64,000 nt of DNA from Chitinophagaceae bacterium (GCA_004028795.1 SAIW01000022.1:1-64000); one strand, 5' to 3'; shown: positions 1-8,160, counted from the first letter of the stretch. Notes: generated by a model not told the origin, from the letters alone. Numbers and translations: made by a program.

Positions 1-608
1 TCAATTAATACACCTGTTAATTTTCCATTGATGATTTCCACTTTTCCGCCCGTTAAAGTGGCTCCTGCTTTAACATTAGCTATATCGAATGCTTTTTGAT
101 TACAGATAGCAGCATGTCCGTCTACTCTTGTAATAAAAACGGGTTTATCAGGAAATGCAGCGTTTAGTTTTTCATTATTTGGAAATTTCTTATCAGGAAA
201 TTTATTCTGATCCCAGCCTCTGCCTAAAATCCATTTTTCTTCAGGATGTTCCTGCTCAAATTTTTTCAAACGCTCAATTACTTCATCAAAACTTTTACTG
301 TTGTACAAATTAGCAGTAAACAAACTCTGCCCGTAACCAACAAAATGTGCATGAGCATCAATAAAACCCGGATACACAGCTTTCCCTTGTGCATCAAGAT
401 TTTCAGCAGATTGATATTTTGTGAAGATGCTGTTACTATCTCCGACAGCTACAATTTTTCCATCTTTAACAGCCATTGCAGTTGCTGTTGAAAATGAAGA
501 ATCAACAGTATAAATTACAGCGTTGTGAACTATTAAATCAACTTTTATTTTAGAGCAGGAAACAAATAAAAAAACGCTGATAAGAATTGCGATATAATTT
601 TTATTCAT
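1..608 (-). CDS. YtcJ-like amidohydrolase lipoprotein (partial, C-terminus outside window)
   Basis: The reverse strand reads from an ATG at 608 to the window edge, about 202 residues. Residues 1-18 are a hydrophobic signal ending in a Cys (SVFLFVSCSK), as in a Bacteroidota lipoprotein. After it come the N-terminal beta-sandwich of metal-dependent amidohydrolases (VDLIVHNAVIYTV, AMAVKDGKIVAVG) and the metal motif GFIDAHAHFVGYG with His86 and His88. WILGRGWDQN is typical of the YtcJ/AepA group. The substrate is not predictable. It lies 29 nt after the Trm112-like gene on the same strand and may be the last gene of the TPP-riboswitch operon, but a separate promoter cannot be excluded. Confidence 0.8.
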   Translation of the reverse strand, partial: MNKNYIAILISVFLFVSCSKIKVDLIVHNAVIYTVDSSFSTATAMAVKDGKIVAVGDSNSIFTKYQSAENLDAQGKAVYPGFIDAHAHFVGYGQSLFTANLYNSKSFDEVIERLKKFEQEHPEEKWILGRGWDQNKFPDKKFPNNEKLNAAFPDKPVFITRVDGHAAICNQKAFDIANVKAGATLTGGKVEIINGKLTGVLI

Positions 609-637
609 AAGCTGAGATTGAATAATGAATCTAACAC

Positions 638-931
638 TTATTGTTCAGGTAATGATGTTACTGTTGTATTGGTTAGTCTGAAATTATCAAATGTAGTATT
701 TGGTAAATGATGTTGCCACTTTTCTAATAAAGGAATTTCTAATTTAAATTCTCTGTACTCATCGGGGTTCATAATAGGAATACCCGAAACTATAGGGTAG
801 TAGCGTTTACAAACAGAACACGTTAAAATACCCTCTTTAATATTATTACTTACATCTTGTGCAAAAACCTGTAATGATAAATCGCTTTTATCAAAGGGGC
901 AGCAAAGTTTTTCAATGGTTTTGCTTGTCAT
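638..931 (-). CDS. Trm112-like zinc-ribbon protein
   Basis: This 97-residue protein has the Trm112p/UPF0434 pattern: an N-terminal CCPFDKSDLSL and a central CSVCKRYYPIVSGIPIM, that is, Cys-P-x-D followed by Cys-x2-Cys and the GIP loop. Trm112 proteins are small zinc-binding partners that stabilise SAM methyltransferases; bacterial members are also annotated as YcaR-type. Its start overlaps the end of the ThiE-family gene by 20 nt, so it is translationally coupled in the riboswitch operon, which also begins with a SAM methyltransferase. I infer that the two proteins may be partners. The exact target is unknown. Confidence 0.75.
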   Translation of the reverse strand: MTSKTIEKLCCPFDKSDLSLQVFAQDVSNNIKEGILTCSVCKRYYPIVSGIPIMNPDEYREFKLEIPLLEKWQHHLPNTTFDNFRLTNTTVTSLPEQ

Positions 932-1577
932 AAATATGCTGATTTATTTTTTGTTGATATTGTTGAGTAATCAATTGAGGATTTTCTGCACTCATTATTC
1001 CTGAAATAACAGCAATACCTGCATAATTAAGTTCATTTAGCGAATCGATATTTTCTAATCTTATTCCACCGGCAAGAAATACAGGAAGATTTGTAACGGC
1101 AGTTACCTTTTGTACAGTTTCAAAACTTACTAATTCGCAACTATTACTTGTTGAAGATGGAAACATTGAGCAGAATGAAACATAATCAAATTGCATTGCT
1201 GCTGCTTTTTCTGCAACAGTTATCTCATTGTTACAGGTAACTCCACAAATAAAATCTTTTCCGATTTCCTGTTTAATAGCCTGAATATCTTGAGGCAATT
1301 CATCAAAATGTATACCATCAAAATCATATTGTTTTAATAATTGCCATTGATTATTAATTAAAACAGGGGTATTGTGCTTTGCACATAAATCACAAATGGA
1401 TTTTAATAAAGCATCAACATTATCAATATTGTTCATATTATCCCAAACCTGCACTGCACAAATGTTTTCAAGTAATACAATAGACAGTTTTTGCAATAAC
1501 TTTTCTTTTGACATTGAAGGGTCAACTACTAAATACACACCGCCTTTTGCAATTTCAGTTTTCATTTTTAATTCCAT
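912..1577 (-). CDS. Thiamine-phosphate synthase (ThiE) family protein, active site divergent
   Basis: This 221-residue TIM-barrel protein has the ThiE/TenI layout: YLVVD at strand 1, FDGIHFDE (equivalent to ADGVHLGQ), ICGVTCNN (GVSxH region), FDYVSFCSMFPSSTSN, LPVFLAGGI and GIAVISGI. ThiE joins HMP-PP to thiazole phosphate to give thiamine phosphate. The usual QLREK motif, which supplies basic residues to the pyrophosphate, is replaced by QVWDN, and the Lys of the FPTxTK loop is Asn, so normal catalysis is doubtful. Membership of the TPP-riboswitch operon supports a thiamine link. The start overlaps the upstream gene by 10 nt; an internal ATG at 1565 is an alternative start. It could be an active but divergent enzyme, or one with another role. 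Confidence 0.72.
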   Translation of the reverse strand: MELKMKTEIAKGGVYLVVDPSMSKEKLLQKLSIVLLENICAVQVWDNMNNIDNVDALLKSICDLCAKHNTPVLINNQWQLLKQYDFDGIHFDELPQDIQAIKQEIGKDFICGVTCNNEITVAEKAAAMQFDYVSFCSMFPSSTSNSCELVSFETVQKVTAVTNLPVFLAGGIRLENIDSLNELNYAGIAVISGIMSAENPQLITQQYQQKINQHIYDKQNH

Positions 1578-2620
1578 CCTTTTGCATATGCATTAAAGAA
1601 AGCATTCCAGTATGGGTCTTTTTCTATGTACTCAATATCTTTCAATTCATTTCCTTCTAAAATTTTTAATCCTTCTTCTTTTGTTGTTATTCTGCCAATA
1701 ACAGAAGCTTCAATATTTGCATCTTTTAACCGTTGCAATACATCCTGTTCAAAACCTTTTGTTGCACATATTAGCATACAACCTGCACCGATAATATATC
1801 TTGCATCTAAGTTAAAAAGTTGAGCAACTTTTTGCTGTGTTTCACCAATCGGAATAGCATCATTGTTAATCAATACTCCATTACCTGACGCAATAGCTAA
1901 TTCATAAACGGCACCAATAATACCACCTTCGGTAACATCGTGCATAGCAGTTACTTCACCAATATTTCCCGCTGAACCCTTTGCTGCTAATGCATCTTTT
2001 AAAGAAGAGGTTTTATAAAATGAATTGCAGGCATCCAGAAAAATAGTTTCTCCCAAATGTTTTTTAACTGTGTTAGGAAAACTTTTTGCCAAAATGGATG
2101 TAGCAGTTAATGCTGCTTGCTTAGTTGCAATTAAAATATCACCAGCTTTGGCTTTATCTGAAGTTAAGATTTCATATTTTGGAGCAATGGTTACAAATGT
2201 TCCTCCGCCTGCAATGGTTGAATTTTGATTAGGAATAAAACCGGTATGCCCTCCTGTAATAGCTATTCCTGTTTCATTGCAAAATGTATGAATATGATTC
2301 CAGTATGTTTTAAAGTCTTCTTCTGATAAATAATCGGGCAGGTTTAAAACAAACTGAGCATACATGGGTGCAAAACCTGTTGTAGCCATATCATTAGCCA
2401 TCAAATGAACAGACAACCAGGCTGATTCTTTTAAACCTAATGAAGGAACTAACGATAGAGGGTCGCTGGTTAATGCCATCGCCATATTATTTTGCAAATC
2501 AACCACAGACACATCAACACCAAATGCAGCACCGTTAACCACTTCATTGCGGCGGTAACCGCATTTAGTAAGTATTGTTTCTTCAAAAAAAGAATGCTGT
2601 ATTTTGCCTGCTTCTTTCAT
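1568..2620 (-). CDS. AIR synthase-related protein (PurM/HypE/ThiL superfamily)
   Basis: This 350-residue protein has the two-domain PurM-like fold seen in PurM, HypE, SelD and ThiL: an N-terminal ATP-binding half (GVDVSVVDLQ, ALTSDPLSL, SVHLMANDMATTGFAPMYAQFVLNLP, ITGGHTG) and a C-terminal half (GDILIATKQAALTATSILA, AMHDVTEGGIIGAVYELA). The HDVTEGG motif is the HypE/PurM hallmark. No hyp genes are nearby. Its place between a methyltransferase and a ThiE-family gene under a TPP riboswitch suggests a thiamine role, perhaps phosphorylation as ThiL does; this is inference. Gap to the upstream gene is 5 nt, overlap with the downstream gene 10 nt. Confidence 0.75.
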   Translation of the reverse strand: MKEAGKIQHSFFEETILTKCGYRRNEVVNGAAFGVDVSVVDLQNNMAMALTSDPLSLVPSLGLKESAWLSVHLMANDMATTGFAPMYAQFVLNLPDYLSEEDFKTYWNHIHTFCNETGIAITGGHTGFIPNQNSTIAGGGTFVTIAPKYEILTSDKAKAGDILIATKQAALTATSILAKSFPNTVKKHLGETIFLDACNSFYKTSSLKDALAAKGSAGNIGEVTAMHDVTEGGIIGAVYELAIASGNGVLINNDAIPIGETQQKVAQLFNLDARYIIGAGCMLICATKGFEQDVLQRLKDANIEASVIGRITTKEEGLKILEGNELKDIEYIEKDPYWNAFFNAYAKGWN

Positions 2621-2625
2621 AATAT

Positions 2626-3342
2626 TTAATCATTCAGCTTAATATATAAACCAAAAAAATCTCCGTATGGCACACTCCATTGTTGTACAGGAAACCATTT
2701 GGGCAAACCGGTACATGTCCATTCAATAGTATAACTCCTCCCTTTTAATGCTTCATCTATTATTAACATTAATTTTTTCGGAGTATAAAAAGTAGCGGTA
2801 ATATAAAAAGGATTTTTACCAAATGCCTGTTGAATTCTTCTTCTTAATACTTTAGGTGAGTTTCTGTTCATCATACCCATAGCAATACCGTATTTTCCCA
2901 CTCTTGCAGCTTCGCGTATAACTTTTACGGGGTCTTTATAATATTCAAAAGTTGTAATAAAAGCTAACGCATCAAACGTATGAGCTTTAAATGGCATATT
3001 ATGCGAATCTGCCATTACCAAATCTCCATCAAATAATTCAATTGCCTGAGAAAGCATGAGCGGAGAAATATCTCCTCCCGATGCTTCAATGCCAATGTTC
3101 TTCCACCATCTGGTAAATCTTGTAGTGCCGCAACCAAATTCTAATAGTGTTTTTACTCTTTTATCTTTTGACACTAATTGCTCCATTACTTTCTTTTGCC
3201 ATATTTCCGCACGTTTATACCTGCCTTCATACCATTGTTCATAAGTATCAGTATTTTCTCTGTTAAAAAACCATTCCTGTCTATTTTGCCAGTTTTGATA
3301 ATGGCTTGGTATTAAGCCATATTCTTTTTTAGTACTACTCAT
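2626..3342 (-). CDS. Class I SAM-dependent methyltransferase
   Basis: This 238-residue protein carries methyltransferase motif I (TLLEFGCGTTRFTRWW), an acidic motif II (ASGGDISPLMLSQA), a motif III-like DLVMADSHNMPF and motif IV region FDALAFITTFEYYKDP, as in UbiE/Methyltransf_11 proteins. It is the first gene after the TPP riboswitch terminator, with its ATG 12 nt beyond the T-run, and is followed after 5 nt by the PurM/HypE-like gene. The substrate is unknown. The Trm112-like gene in the same operon is a plausible partner. Confidence 0.8.
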   Translation of the reverse strand: MSSTKKEYGLIPSHYQNWQNRQEWFFNRENTDTYEQWYEGRYKRAEIWQKKVMEQLVSKDKRVKTLLEFGCGTTRFTRWWKNIGIEASGGDISPLMLSQAIELFDGDLVMADSHNMPFKAHTFDALAFITTFEYYKDPVKVIREAARVGKYGIAMGMMNRNSPKVLRRRIQQAFGKNPFYITATFYTPKKLMLIIDEALKGRSYTIEWTCTGLPKWFPVQQWSVPYGDFFGLYIKLND

Positions 3343-3353
3343 AGTATAGGTAT

Positions 3354-3392
3354 AAAAAAAGCGTTAGTTTCTTGTAACGAAGAAAATAACGC
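3354..3392 (-). terminator. Intrinsic terminator, expression platform of the TPP riboswitch
   Basis: On the minus strand a hairpin with arms GCGTTA/TAACGC and TTTCTT/AAGAAA (one mismatch between the blocks) is followed directly by seven T. It lies between the riboswitch aptamer and the methyltransferase ATG, so TPP binding would be expected to favour premature termination. It can be read directly from the sequence; the regulation is inferred. Confidence 0.85.
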
Positions 3393-3404
3393 AATAAATT
3401 TTAA

Positions 3405-3486
3405 TATGCATTCCCTCCGTTGGTACTAACCAAATCAGGTTTCGGGTATAATCTCAGCTTAATAAAATATTAGGCACCCCGAGCAA
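3405..3486 (-). promoter_or_regulatory. TPP (THI-box) riboswitch aptamer
   Basis: Reading the minus strand, the conserved THI-box blocks appear in order: CTCGGGGTGCC, then CTGAGATTATACCCG, then ACCTGATTTGGTTAGTACC, then AACGGAGGGAATGCA. These match the pyrimidine sensor (CTGAGA...TACCC) and pyrophosphate-binding parts (ACCTGATxxGG...GGGAA) of TPP aptamers. It precedes a hairpin-T7 terminator and the operon of methyltransferase, PurM/HypE-like, ThiE-like and Trm112-like genes. Confidence 0.93.
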
Positions 3487-3502
3487 TAATATTGTAAAAA
3501 TA

Positions 3503-3540
3503 CAGGCACTGATTGAAATGGCAACTTTTATTTGTGCCTG
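3503..3540 (-). terminator. Possible terminator overlapping the 3' end of hemJ
   Basis: CAGGCAC (3503-3509) and GTGCCTG (3534-3540) form a 7-bp stem spanning the hemJ stop codon. On the minus strand it is followed by TATTTTTAC. The loop of 24 nt is long, so efficiency is uncertain. It separates the haem transcript from the riboswitch operon. Confidence 0.45.
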
Positions 3541-4052
3541 ATTGCTTTATAAATTTTTATAGCACTCATTAATAAAATAACAAAAGCAACTAAGCCTGTA
3601 ATTCCCCAAATAAAACTCATACTTTCTTTAACAACAGCAAGCATTACAATAGCTACTAAAAATATTGTGGCTACTTCGTTCCAAATTCTTAGTTGTTGAG
3701 ACGTGTATTTAAAAACTCCCTTTATCTGTTGTTTGAAAATGATGTGTAAAGAAAAAAAATAGAGGTATAAAAAGAACACAAATGCTAACTTAACAGCTAA
3801 CCAATCGGGGATATAAAAATTGTATAACTGATACCAAACCAACGGCCCTAAAATTAATGTAAGTATTGCAGATGGGAAGGTGATACCATACCACAATCTT
3901 TTCATCATTACCGTAAACTGTTGTTGTAAAATATTTTTTGTTGGTTCTTCTTTCTCATTGGCTTCGGTATTATAAATAAAAAGCCTTGGCATATAAAACA
4001 TACCAGCAAACCAGGTTACAATAAAAATGATATGAAGAGCTTTAATGTACAT
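3528..4052 (-). CDS. hemJ: Protoporphyrinogen IX oxidase HemJ
   Basis: This 174-residue membrane protein matches the HemJ/UPF0093 family, which oxidises protoporphyrinogen IX to protoporphyrin IX. The N-terminal signature YIKALHIIFIVTWFAGMFYMPRLF has the conserved His and the WFAGxFYxPR motif; about four or five membrane segments follow (for example AILTLILGPLVWYQL, LAVKLAFVFFLYLYF, ATIFLVAIVMLAVV, GITGLVAFVILLMSA). It overlaps the end of hemH by 11 nt, so the last two haem steps are co-transcribed and coupled. No HemG or HemY appears in the window. Confidence 0.92.
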   Translation of the reverse strand: MYIKALHIIFIVTWFAGMFYMPRLFIYNTEANEKEEPTKNILQQQFTVMMKRLWYGITFPSAILTLILGPLVWYQLYNFYIPDWLAVKLAFVFFLYLYFFSLHIIFKQQIKGVFKYTSQQLRIWNEVATIFLVAIVMLAVVKESMSFIWGITGLVAFVILLMSAIKIYKAIRHK

Positions 4053-5058
4053 GGTTGTTACATAATTTAAGTACCGTATTTACCCATAGCTCATTTACAT
4101 TTAAACAAGGTATCATTTCATATTCCTCGCCACCGGCTTCTGTAAATACTTCTTTACCACGTATGGCAATTTCTTCTAAAGTTTCTAAACAATCGCTTAC
4201 AAAAGCAGGGCATAGAATTAATATTTTTTTAATGCCTTGTTTAGGCATTTCTTCTAAGCGTATATCTGTAAAAGGTTTCAGCCATTTATTATCAAGTCTT
4301 GATTGAAAAGTAAGTTCCCATTTATCGGTATTAATTCCTAAAGCTTGTGTAACCAATTTAGTAGTTTCAAATACCTGATGCCTGTAGCAGGTTTTATGTG
4401 CTGCTGAGTTTACATTACAACAATCATTCACCAACAAACAATGATTTTTAGTGGTATCGCTTTTTCTTACATGCCTTTCCGGTATGCCATGGTAACTAAA
4501 AACTATTTTGTCGTAATTTTTATTAATGTATGGTTTAATACTCTCCACCAATGCATTAATGTAATCGTTGTTATTATAATAAGGCTCAACAATTGTTAGC
4601 TTAAAAGAATAATTATTCTGTTTGTGAATTTCCTTGGCATACTCAACAGCAGTTTCGTAACTGCTCATTGCATAATGTGGGTATAATGGAAATAGCACTA
4701 CTTCATCAACCGCTGGATTTTGTTTCACTAAATTATCAAAAGCAACTTTAGGGCTGGGGTTGCCATAACGCATGGCTATTTCAACGGGTATATCTGTTTT
4801 TTGCTGAACGGCAATTTGTAATTGCTTGGTAAGCACCATTAAAGGAGAGCCTTCATCCGTCCAGATTGTTTGGTAAGCATGTGCCGATTTTGGAGCCCTG
4901 AACGGTACAATAATTCCCCTCACTAATAAACTACGTAGTATAAAGGGAACATCAATTACCCTTTCATCCATTAAAAACTCATTCAAATACTTTCTTACAT
5001 CTTTTACAGTGGTAGAATCCGGAGAACCCAAATTCATTAAAACAATTCCTTTGTTCAT
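4042..5058 (-). CDS. hemH: Ferrochelatase
   Basis: This 338-residue protein has normal ferrochelatase length. MNKGIVLMNLGSPDS is the family N-terminus, FSYHGIPERH carries the catalytic His, and CPAFVSDCLETLEEI carries the conserved Glu near the metal site. A Cys group (CLLVNDCCN and a later Cys) could hold an iron-sulfur cluster, but I cannot confirm this. It inserts Fe2+ into the porphyrin at the inner face of the membrane. It precedes hemJ and is divergent from hemA across a 162-nt region with promoter boxes on both strands. Confidence 0.95.
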   Translation of the reverse strand: MNKGIVLMNLGSPDSTTVKDVRKYLNEFLMDERVIDVPFILRSLLVRGIIVPFRAPKSAHAYQTIWTDEGSPLMVLTKQLQIAVQQKTDIPVEIAMRYGNPSPKVAFDNLVKQNPAVDEVVLFPLYPHYAMSSYETAVEYAKEIHKQNNYSFKLTIVEPYYNNNDYINALVESIKPYINKNYDKIVFSYHGIPERHVRKSDTTKNHCLLVNDCCNVNSAAHKTCYRHQVFETTKLVTQALGINTDKWELTFQSRLDNKWLKPFTDIRLEEMPKQGIKKILILCPAFVSDCLETLEEIAIRGKEVFTEAGGEEYEMIPCLNVNELWVNTVLKLCNNHVH

Positions 5059-5083
5059 TATTTTGTTTTAAAACATATACGTG

Positions 5084-5091
5084 CAAATGTA
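5084..5091 (-). promoter_or_regulatory. Bacteroidota -7 box of hemH-hemJ
   Basis: The minus strand reads TACATTTG, matching the TAnnTTTG -7 consensus, 26 nt before the hemH ATG, with a TTTTTGG run about 25 nt further upstream as a candidate -33 region. Confidence 0.6.
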
Positions 5092-5185
5092 TTATAACGA
5101 TTACAGAATATGAGTTACCAAAAAATCTTACAATTAAATGACAATGCGATGACGAAAATCATGTTTTCAAGCAAACCTTCAACAA

Positions 5186-5193
5186 TACATTTG
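5186..5193 (+). promoter_or_regulatory. Bacteroidota -7 box of hemA
   Basis: TACATTTG matches TAnnTTTG; ATGTTTTCAA at 5161-5170 may serve as the -33 element. It points away from the hemH promoter, so the two arms of the haem cluster are divergently transcribed. It supports the ATG at 5221 as the hemA start. Confidence 0.6.
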
Positions 5194-5220
5194 CGTTTAT
5201 AAGTGGGAGTAATTAAAATT

Positions 5221-6432
5221 ATGAGTGTTAACCAACTTTCAGTAATAGGTATTAACTACAAAAAATCAGACGCAGCAAGCAGGGGTAAATTTGCTATTAA
5301 TACAGAGCAATACATTTCTATTTTACAAACTGCTGCTCAATTAGCAATTGCTGAAATATTTGTGGTAAGCACCTGCAACCGTACAGAAGTGTATGTGTTA
5401 AACGGAGATGTACCTACTGTTATTCAATTACTCTGTTCAGTTACCGAAGGAGATGCAGAAAGTTTTAAAAAGCTTTGCTATGTTAAGCACGATATAAAAG
5501 CTATTGAACATATGTTTGAAGTAGCGGCAGGATTAGACTCTCAGATTTTAGGCGATTATGAAATTGTTGGTCAAATGAAAAGTGCTGTGCGGTTGGCTAA
5601 AGAAAACGGAATGATTGGTGCTTATTTAGAAAGATTATTCAATACCGTTCTACAATCATCTAAACAAATTAAAACAGAAACCAATTTAAGCGGCGGAACA
5701 GTTTCTGTTTCTTTTGCTGCTATTCGGTTCTTAAAAGAGCAAGTTGAAAATATAGCTGATAAAAACATTTTATTAATCGGTACAGGAAAAATTGGAAGAA
5801 ACACCTGTAAAAATCTGGTTGATTATCTATCAACAAAAAATATAACACTCATTAACCGTTCAGAAGATAAGGCAAACGAATTGGCTAATGAATTAGGCTT
5901 ACAGTCAGCACCTTTTCATGAATTAAATAATGAATTAAATAAAGCCGATGTTGTAATTGTAGCAACCAATGCAGACGAACCTTTTATAAACGAACAGAAT
6001 ATTACTGCAGATAAAAAGAAAGTATTGATAGATTTATCAATTCCCAATAATATTCATCCTGCATTAAAAAATTCAGAGAACATTACTTTGGTAAATGTTG
6101 ATGAACTTTCTAAAATAAATGATGAAACATTACAAATGCGTTTGGCAGAAGTGCCTAAAGCCAAAGCTATCATAGCATTGCATATGCAGGAGTTTACCGA
6201 TTGGAACAATATGCGTAAAAATGTACCTGCTATTAAAGCAGTAAAACAAAAGTTGAGCGATATGAACCAATGCAGTTTGTTTCAATCAATTTATACAGCC
6301 GGCAATTTTAATAATACAGAGCTGATTCAAAAAGTAGTAAACAATATGGCTGCGAAAATGAGAACGCAACACCAGCCCGGTTGCTACTATATAGAAGCCA
6401 TTAACGATTTTATTGCAGTTACTGCTAATTAA
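5221..6432 (+). CDS. hemA: Glutamyl-tRNA reductase
   Basis: This enzyme reduces glutamyl-tRNA(Glu) to glutamate-1-semialdehyde, the first committed step of the C5 haem route. STCNRTEVY contains the nucleophilic Cys52; GLDSQILGDYEIVGQMK is the family signature; ILLIGTGKIGRNTCKNL is the NADPH-binding loop; the C-terminal dimerisation helix follows. I chose the ATG at 5221 (403 residues) rather than an in-frame GTG at 5203 because it lies behind a GGAGT and begins at the conserved N-terminus. It starts the plus-strand haem run. Confidence 0.95.
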   Translation: MSVNQLSVIGINYKKSDAASRGKFAINTEQYISILQTAAQLAIAEIFVVSTCNRTEVYVLNGDVPTVIQLLCSVTEGDAESFKKLCYVKHDIKAIEHMFEVAAGLDSQILGDYEIVGQMKSAVRLAKENGMIGAYLERLFNTVLQSSKQIKTETNLSGGTVSVSFAAIRFLKEQVENIADKNILLIGTGKIGRNTCKNLVDYLSTKNITLINRSEDKANELANELGLQSAPFHELNNELNKADVVIVATNADEPFINEQNITADKKKVLIDLSIPNNIHPALKNSENITLVNVDELSKINDETLQMRLAEVPKAKAIIALHMQEFTDWNNMRKNVPAIKAVKQKLSDMNQCSLFQSIYTAGNFNNTELIQKVVNNMAAKMRTQHQPGCYYIEAINDFIAVTAN

Positions 6433-6474
6433 CTAAACTTTTTTATTTTTAATAAGTGACCCAACAGCGGAATA

Positions 6475-6515
6475 CTATGTAGCTTCCGTTGCGTCGCACA
6501 CTTCAACTGTATCAA
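6475..6515. repeat. Interspersed repeat family A, copy 1
   Basis: The stretch around GTAGCTTCCGTTGCGTCGCA recurs after hemE and after hemB. Shared core is GTTGCGTCGCACwCTT. This copy fills the hemA-hemC gap and ends just before the hemC start at 6521. It looks like a small interspersed element, possibly a MITE remnant, with no coding capacity. Confidence 0.6.
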
Positions 6516-6520
6516 CACTA

Positions 6521-7435
6521 ATGAACAAAGTCCTTAAAATAGGCACCCGCGAAAGTGAGTTGGCAGTATGGCAAGCCAATCTGGTAAAAAATGAATTAGC
6601 CAAACATGGTATTGTTTCTGAATTAGTATTCATTAAAAGTGAAGGCGATATAGATTTAGTAACACCACTGTATGAAATTGGTGTACAAGGTATTTTCACC
6701 AAAACATTAGATGCTGCATTGTTAAGTAATAAAATTGATATTGCTGTACACAGCATGAAAGATGTACCCACCAAATTAGCGAAAGGTTTACAACAGGCAG
6801 CCGTTTTAAAAAGAGGAAACTACAGAGATATATTAGTTTTTAAAGATTCGAAATTCGAAATTCGAAATTCGAATTTATTAATTGGTACTTCAAGTATTCG
6901 CCGAATTGCTCAATGGAAAAACAAATATCCCGATACCATTATTGAAAACCTGCGTGGTAATGTAAATACGCGTTTAAGAAAATTAAAAGAAAGTAATTGG
7001 CATGGGGCCATTTTTGCTGCCGCTGGTTTGGAGCGTATTAACCTTCGCCCCGAAAATTCAGTTGATTTAGATTGGATGTTACCCGCACCGGCTCAAGGTG
7101 CTGTAATGATTGTTTGTAAAGAAGGTGATGATGCAGTAAAAGAAAAATGCATGTTATTGAACGATGAAAAAACAGCATTGTGTACTAAAATAGAAAGAGA
7201 CTTTTTACGAACCTTAATGGGCGGTTGTTCAACACCCATCAGTGCTTTGGCCGAAATAAAAGATACACAGCTTTACTTCAAATGCAGTTTACTTTCATTA
7301 GATGGAAAGCAAAAAGCAGAAATGTCTTACAGCATTTTTACAAATGATGCATCAGATTTAGGCATAACAGCAGCCCATCAGATTTTAGAAGATGGCGGTG
7401 CTGAAATTCTGGAGGGAATAAGAAATGGAAAATAA
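6521..7435 (+). CDS. hemC: Hydroxymethylbilane synthase (porphobilinogen deaminase)
   Basis: This protein of 304 residues polymerises four porphobilinogen molecules. KIGTRESELAVWQANLV, HSMKDVPT, GTSSIRRIAQW and RGNVNTRLRKL are the substrate and cofactor loops; GGCSTPISA holds the Cys that carries the dipyrromethane cofactor. Residues 109-118 (KFEIRNSNLL region) are encoded by four tandem 7-bp units and replace the usual variable linker before GTSS; no catalytic residue is affected. It overlaps hemD by 11 nt. Confidence 0.95.
   Translation: MNKVLKIGTRESELAVWQANLVKNELAKHGIVSELVFIKSEGDIDLVTPLYEIGVQGIFTKTLDAALLSNKIDIAVHSMKDVPTKLAKGLQQAAVLKRGNYRDILVFKDSKFEIRNSNLLIGTSSIRRIAQWKNKYPDTIIENLRGNVNTRLRKLKESNWHGAIFAAAGLERINLRPENSVDLDWMLPAPAQGAVMIVCKEGDDAVKEKCMLLNDEKTALCTKIERDFLRTLMGGCSTPISALAEIKDTQLYFKCSLLSLDGKQKAEMSYSIFTNDASDLGITAAHQILEDGGAEILEGIRNGK
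6846..6874 (+). repeat. Heptanucleotide tandem repeat inside hemC
   Basis: Four tandem copies of ATTCGAA sit in frame within hemC. Each unit contains the palindrome TTCGAA. The same repeat occurs in icmF at 33813-33843, and other 7-bp repeats occur in leuS, icmF and the GldA-like gene. Confidence 0.85.
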
Positions 7436-8156
7436 AACTGTTTCCATATTATCTACACGGCCATTAGATGCAGACACTTTGCAAAATCTACCCGATAATT
7501 TTCAAATTGATATTGTTTCATTCATTGAAACGAAAAATATTGTTGATGCTTTTATTGAACAAGAAATAATTACAACTGCCGAACAAAAACAAACCATTGT
7601 TTTTACAAGCATGAATGCTGCTGAAGCTGTTGTTGCAATATTGCAAAAAAATAAACTGCAGCCCGATTGGAAAATATTTTGCTTAGGCAATTCAACCAAG
7701 GCAATATTACTCAACATTTTTAATGAAAGTAATATTCAATCAAGAGGAAAGAATGCGTTAGATTTAGCTAATAGCATTATTGAACAAAGTATTCAATTGG
7801 TTGTTTTCTTCTGCGGAAATATAAGAAGAGATGAACTGCCTGAAACGCTTGCTGCTAAAGGAGTTGAAGTAAAAGAAGTGGTGGTGTATGAAACAATAGA
7901 AACAAAAAAATCAATTGATAAAACCTACAATGGTATTCTGTTTTTCAGCCCCAGTGCAGTAAGAAGTTTTTTTTCAAATAATAGAGTAGCAACCAATACT
8001 GTTTTATTTGCTATCGGCAATACAACTGCTGCCGAAATAAAAAACTTTTCAGCTAATACTATTCAAACAGCTAATGAATCAGCAAAAGAGTTGTTGTTAA
8101 ATCAGGCTATTCATTACTTTCAATCATACAATCATACATCAGTAAATCAGAAATAA
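7425..8156 (+). CDS. hemD: Uroporphyrinogen-III synthase
   Basis: This 243-residue protein matches the poorly conserved HemD family, which closes and inverts hydroxymethylbilane to uroporphyrinogen III. Recognisable parts are [10 protein letters not shown] at the start, [39 protein letters not shown] and [14 protein letters not shown]. Assignment leans partly on position: it overlaps hemC by 11 nt and is followed by hemE after 4 nt. Confidence 0.9.
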   Translation: MENKTVSILSTRPLDADTLQNLPDNFQIDIVSFIETKNIVDAFIEQEIITTAEQKQTIVFTSMNAAEAVVAILQKNKLQPDWKIFCLGNSTKAILLNIFNESNIQSRGKNALDLANSIIEQSIQLVVFFCGNIRRDELPETLAAKGVEVKEVVVYETIETKKSIDKTYNGILFFSPSAVRSFFSNNRVATNTVLFAIGNTTAAEIKNFSANTIQTANESAKELLLNQAIHYFQSYNHTSVNQK

Positions 8157-8160
8157 CTAC

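Noticed and set aside
5203-5220. GTG start of hemA
   Set aside because: The ATG at 5221 lies behind GGAGT and starts the conserved domain.
6846-6874. CRISPR array or assembly artefact
   Set aside because: Units are only 7 bp with no spacers, and the same period occurs in four genes with frame kept, so it is neither a CRISPR array nor likely assembly noise.
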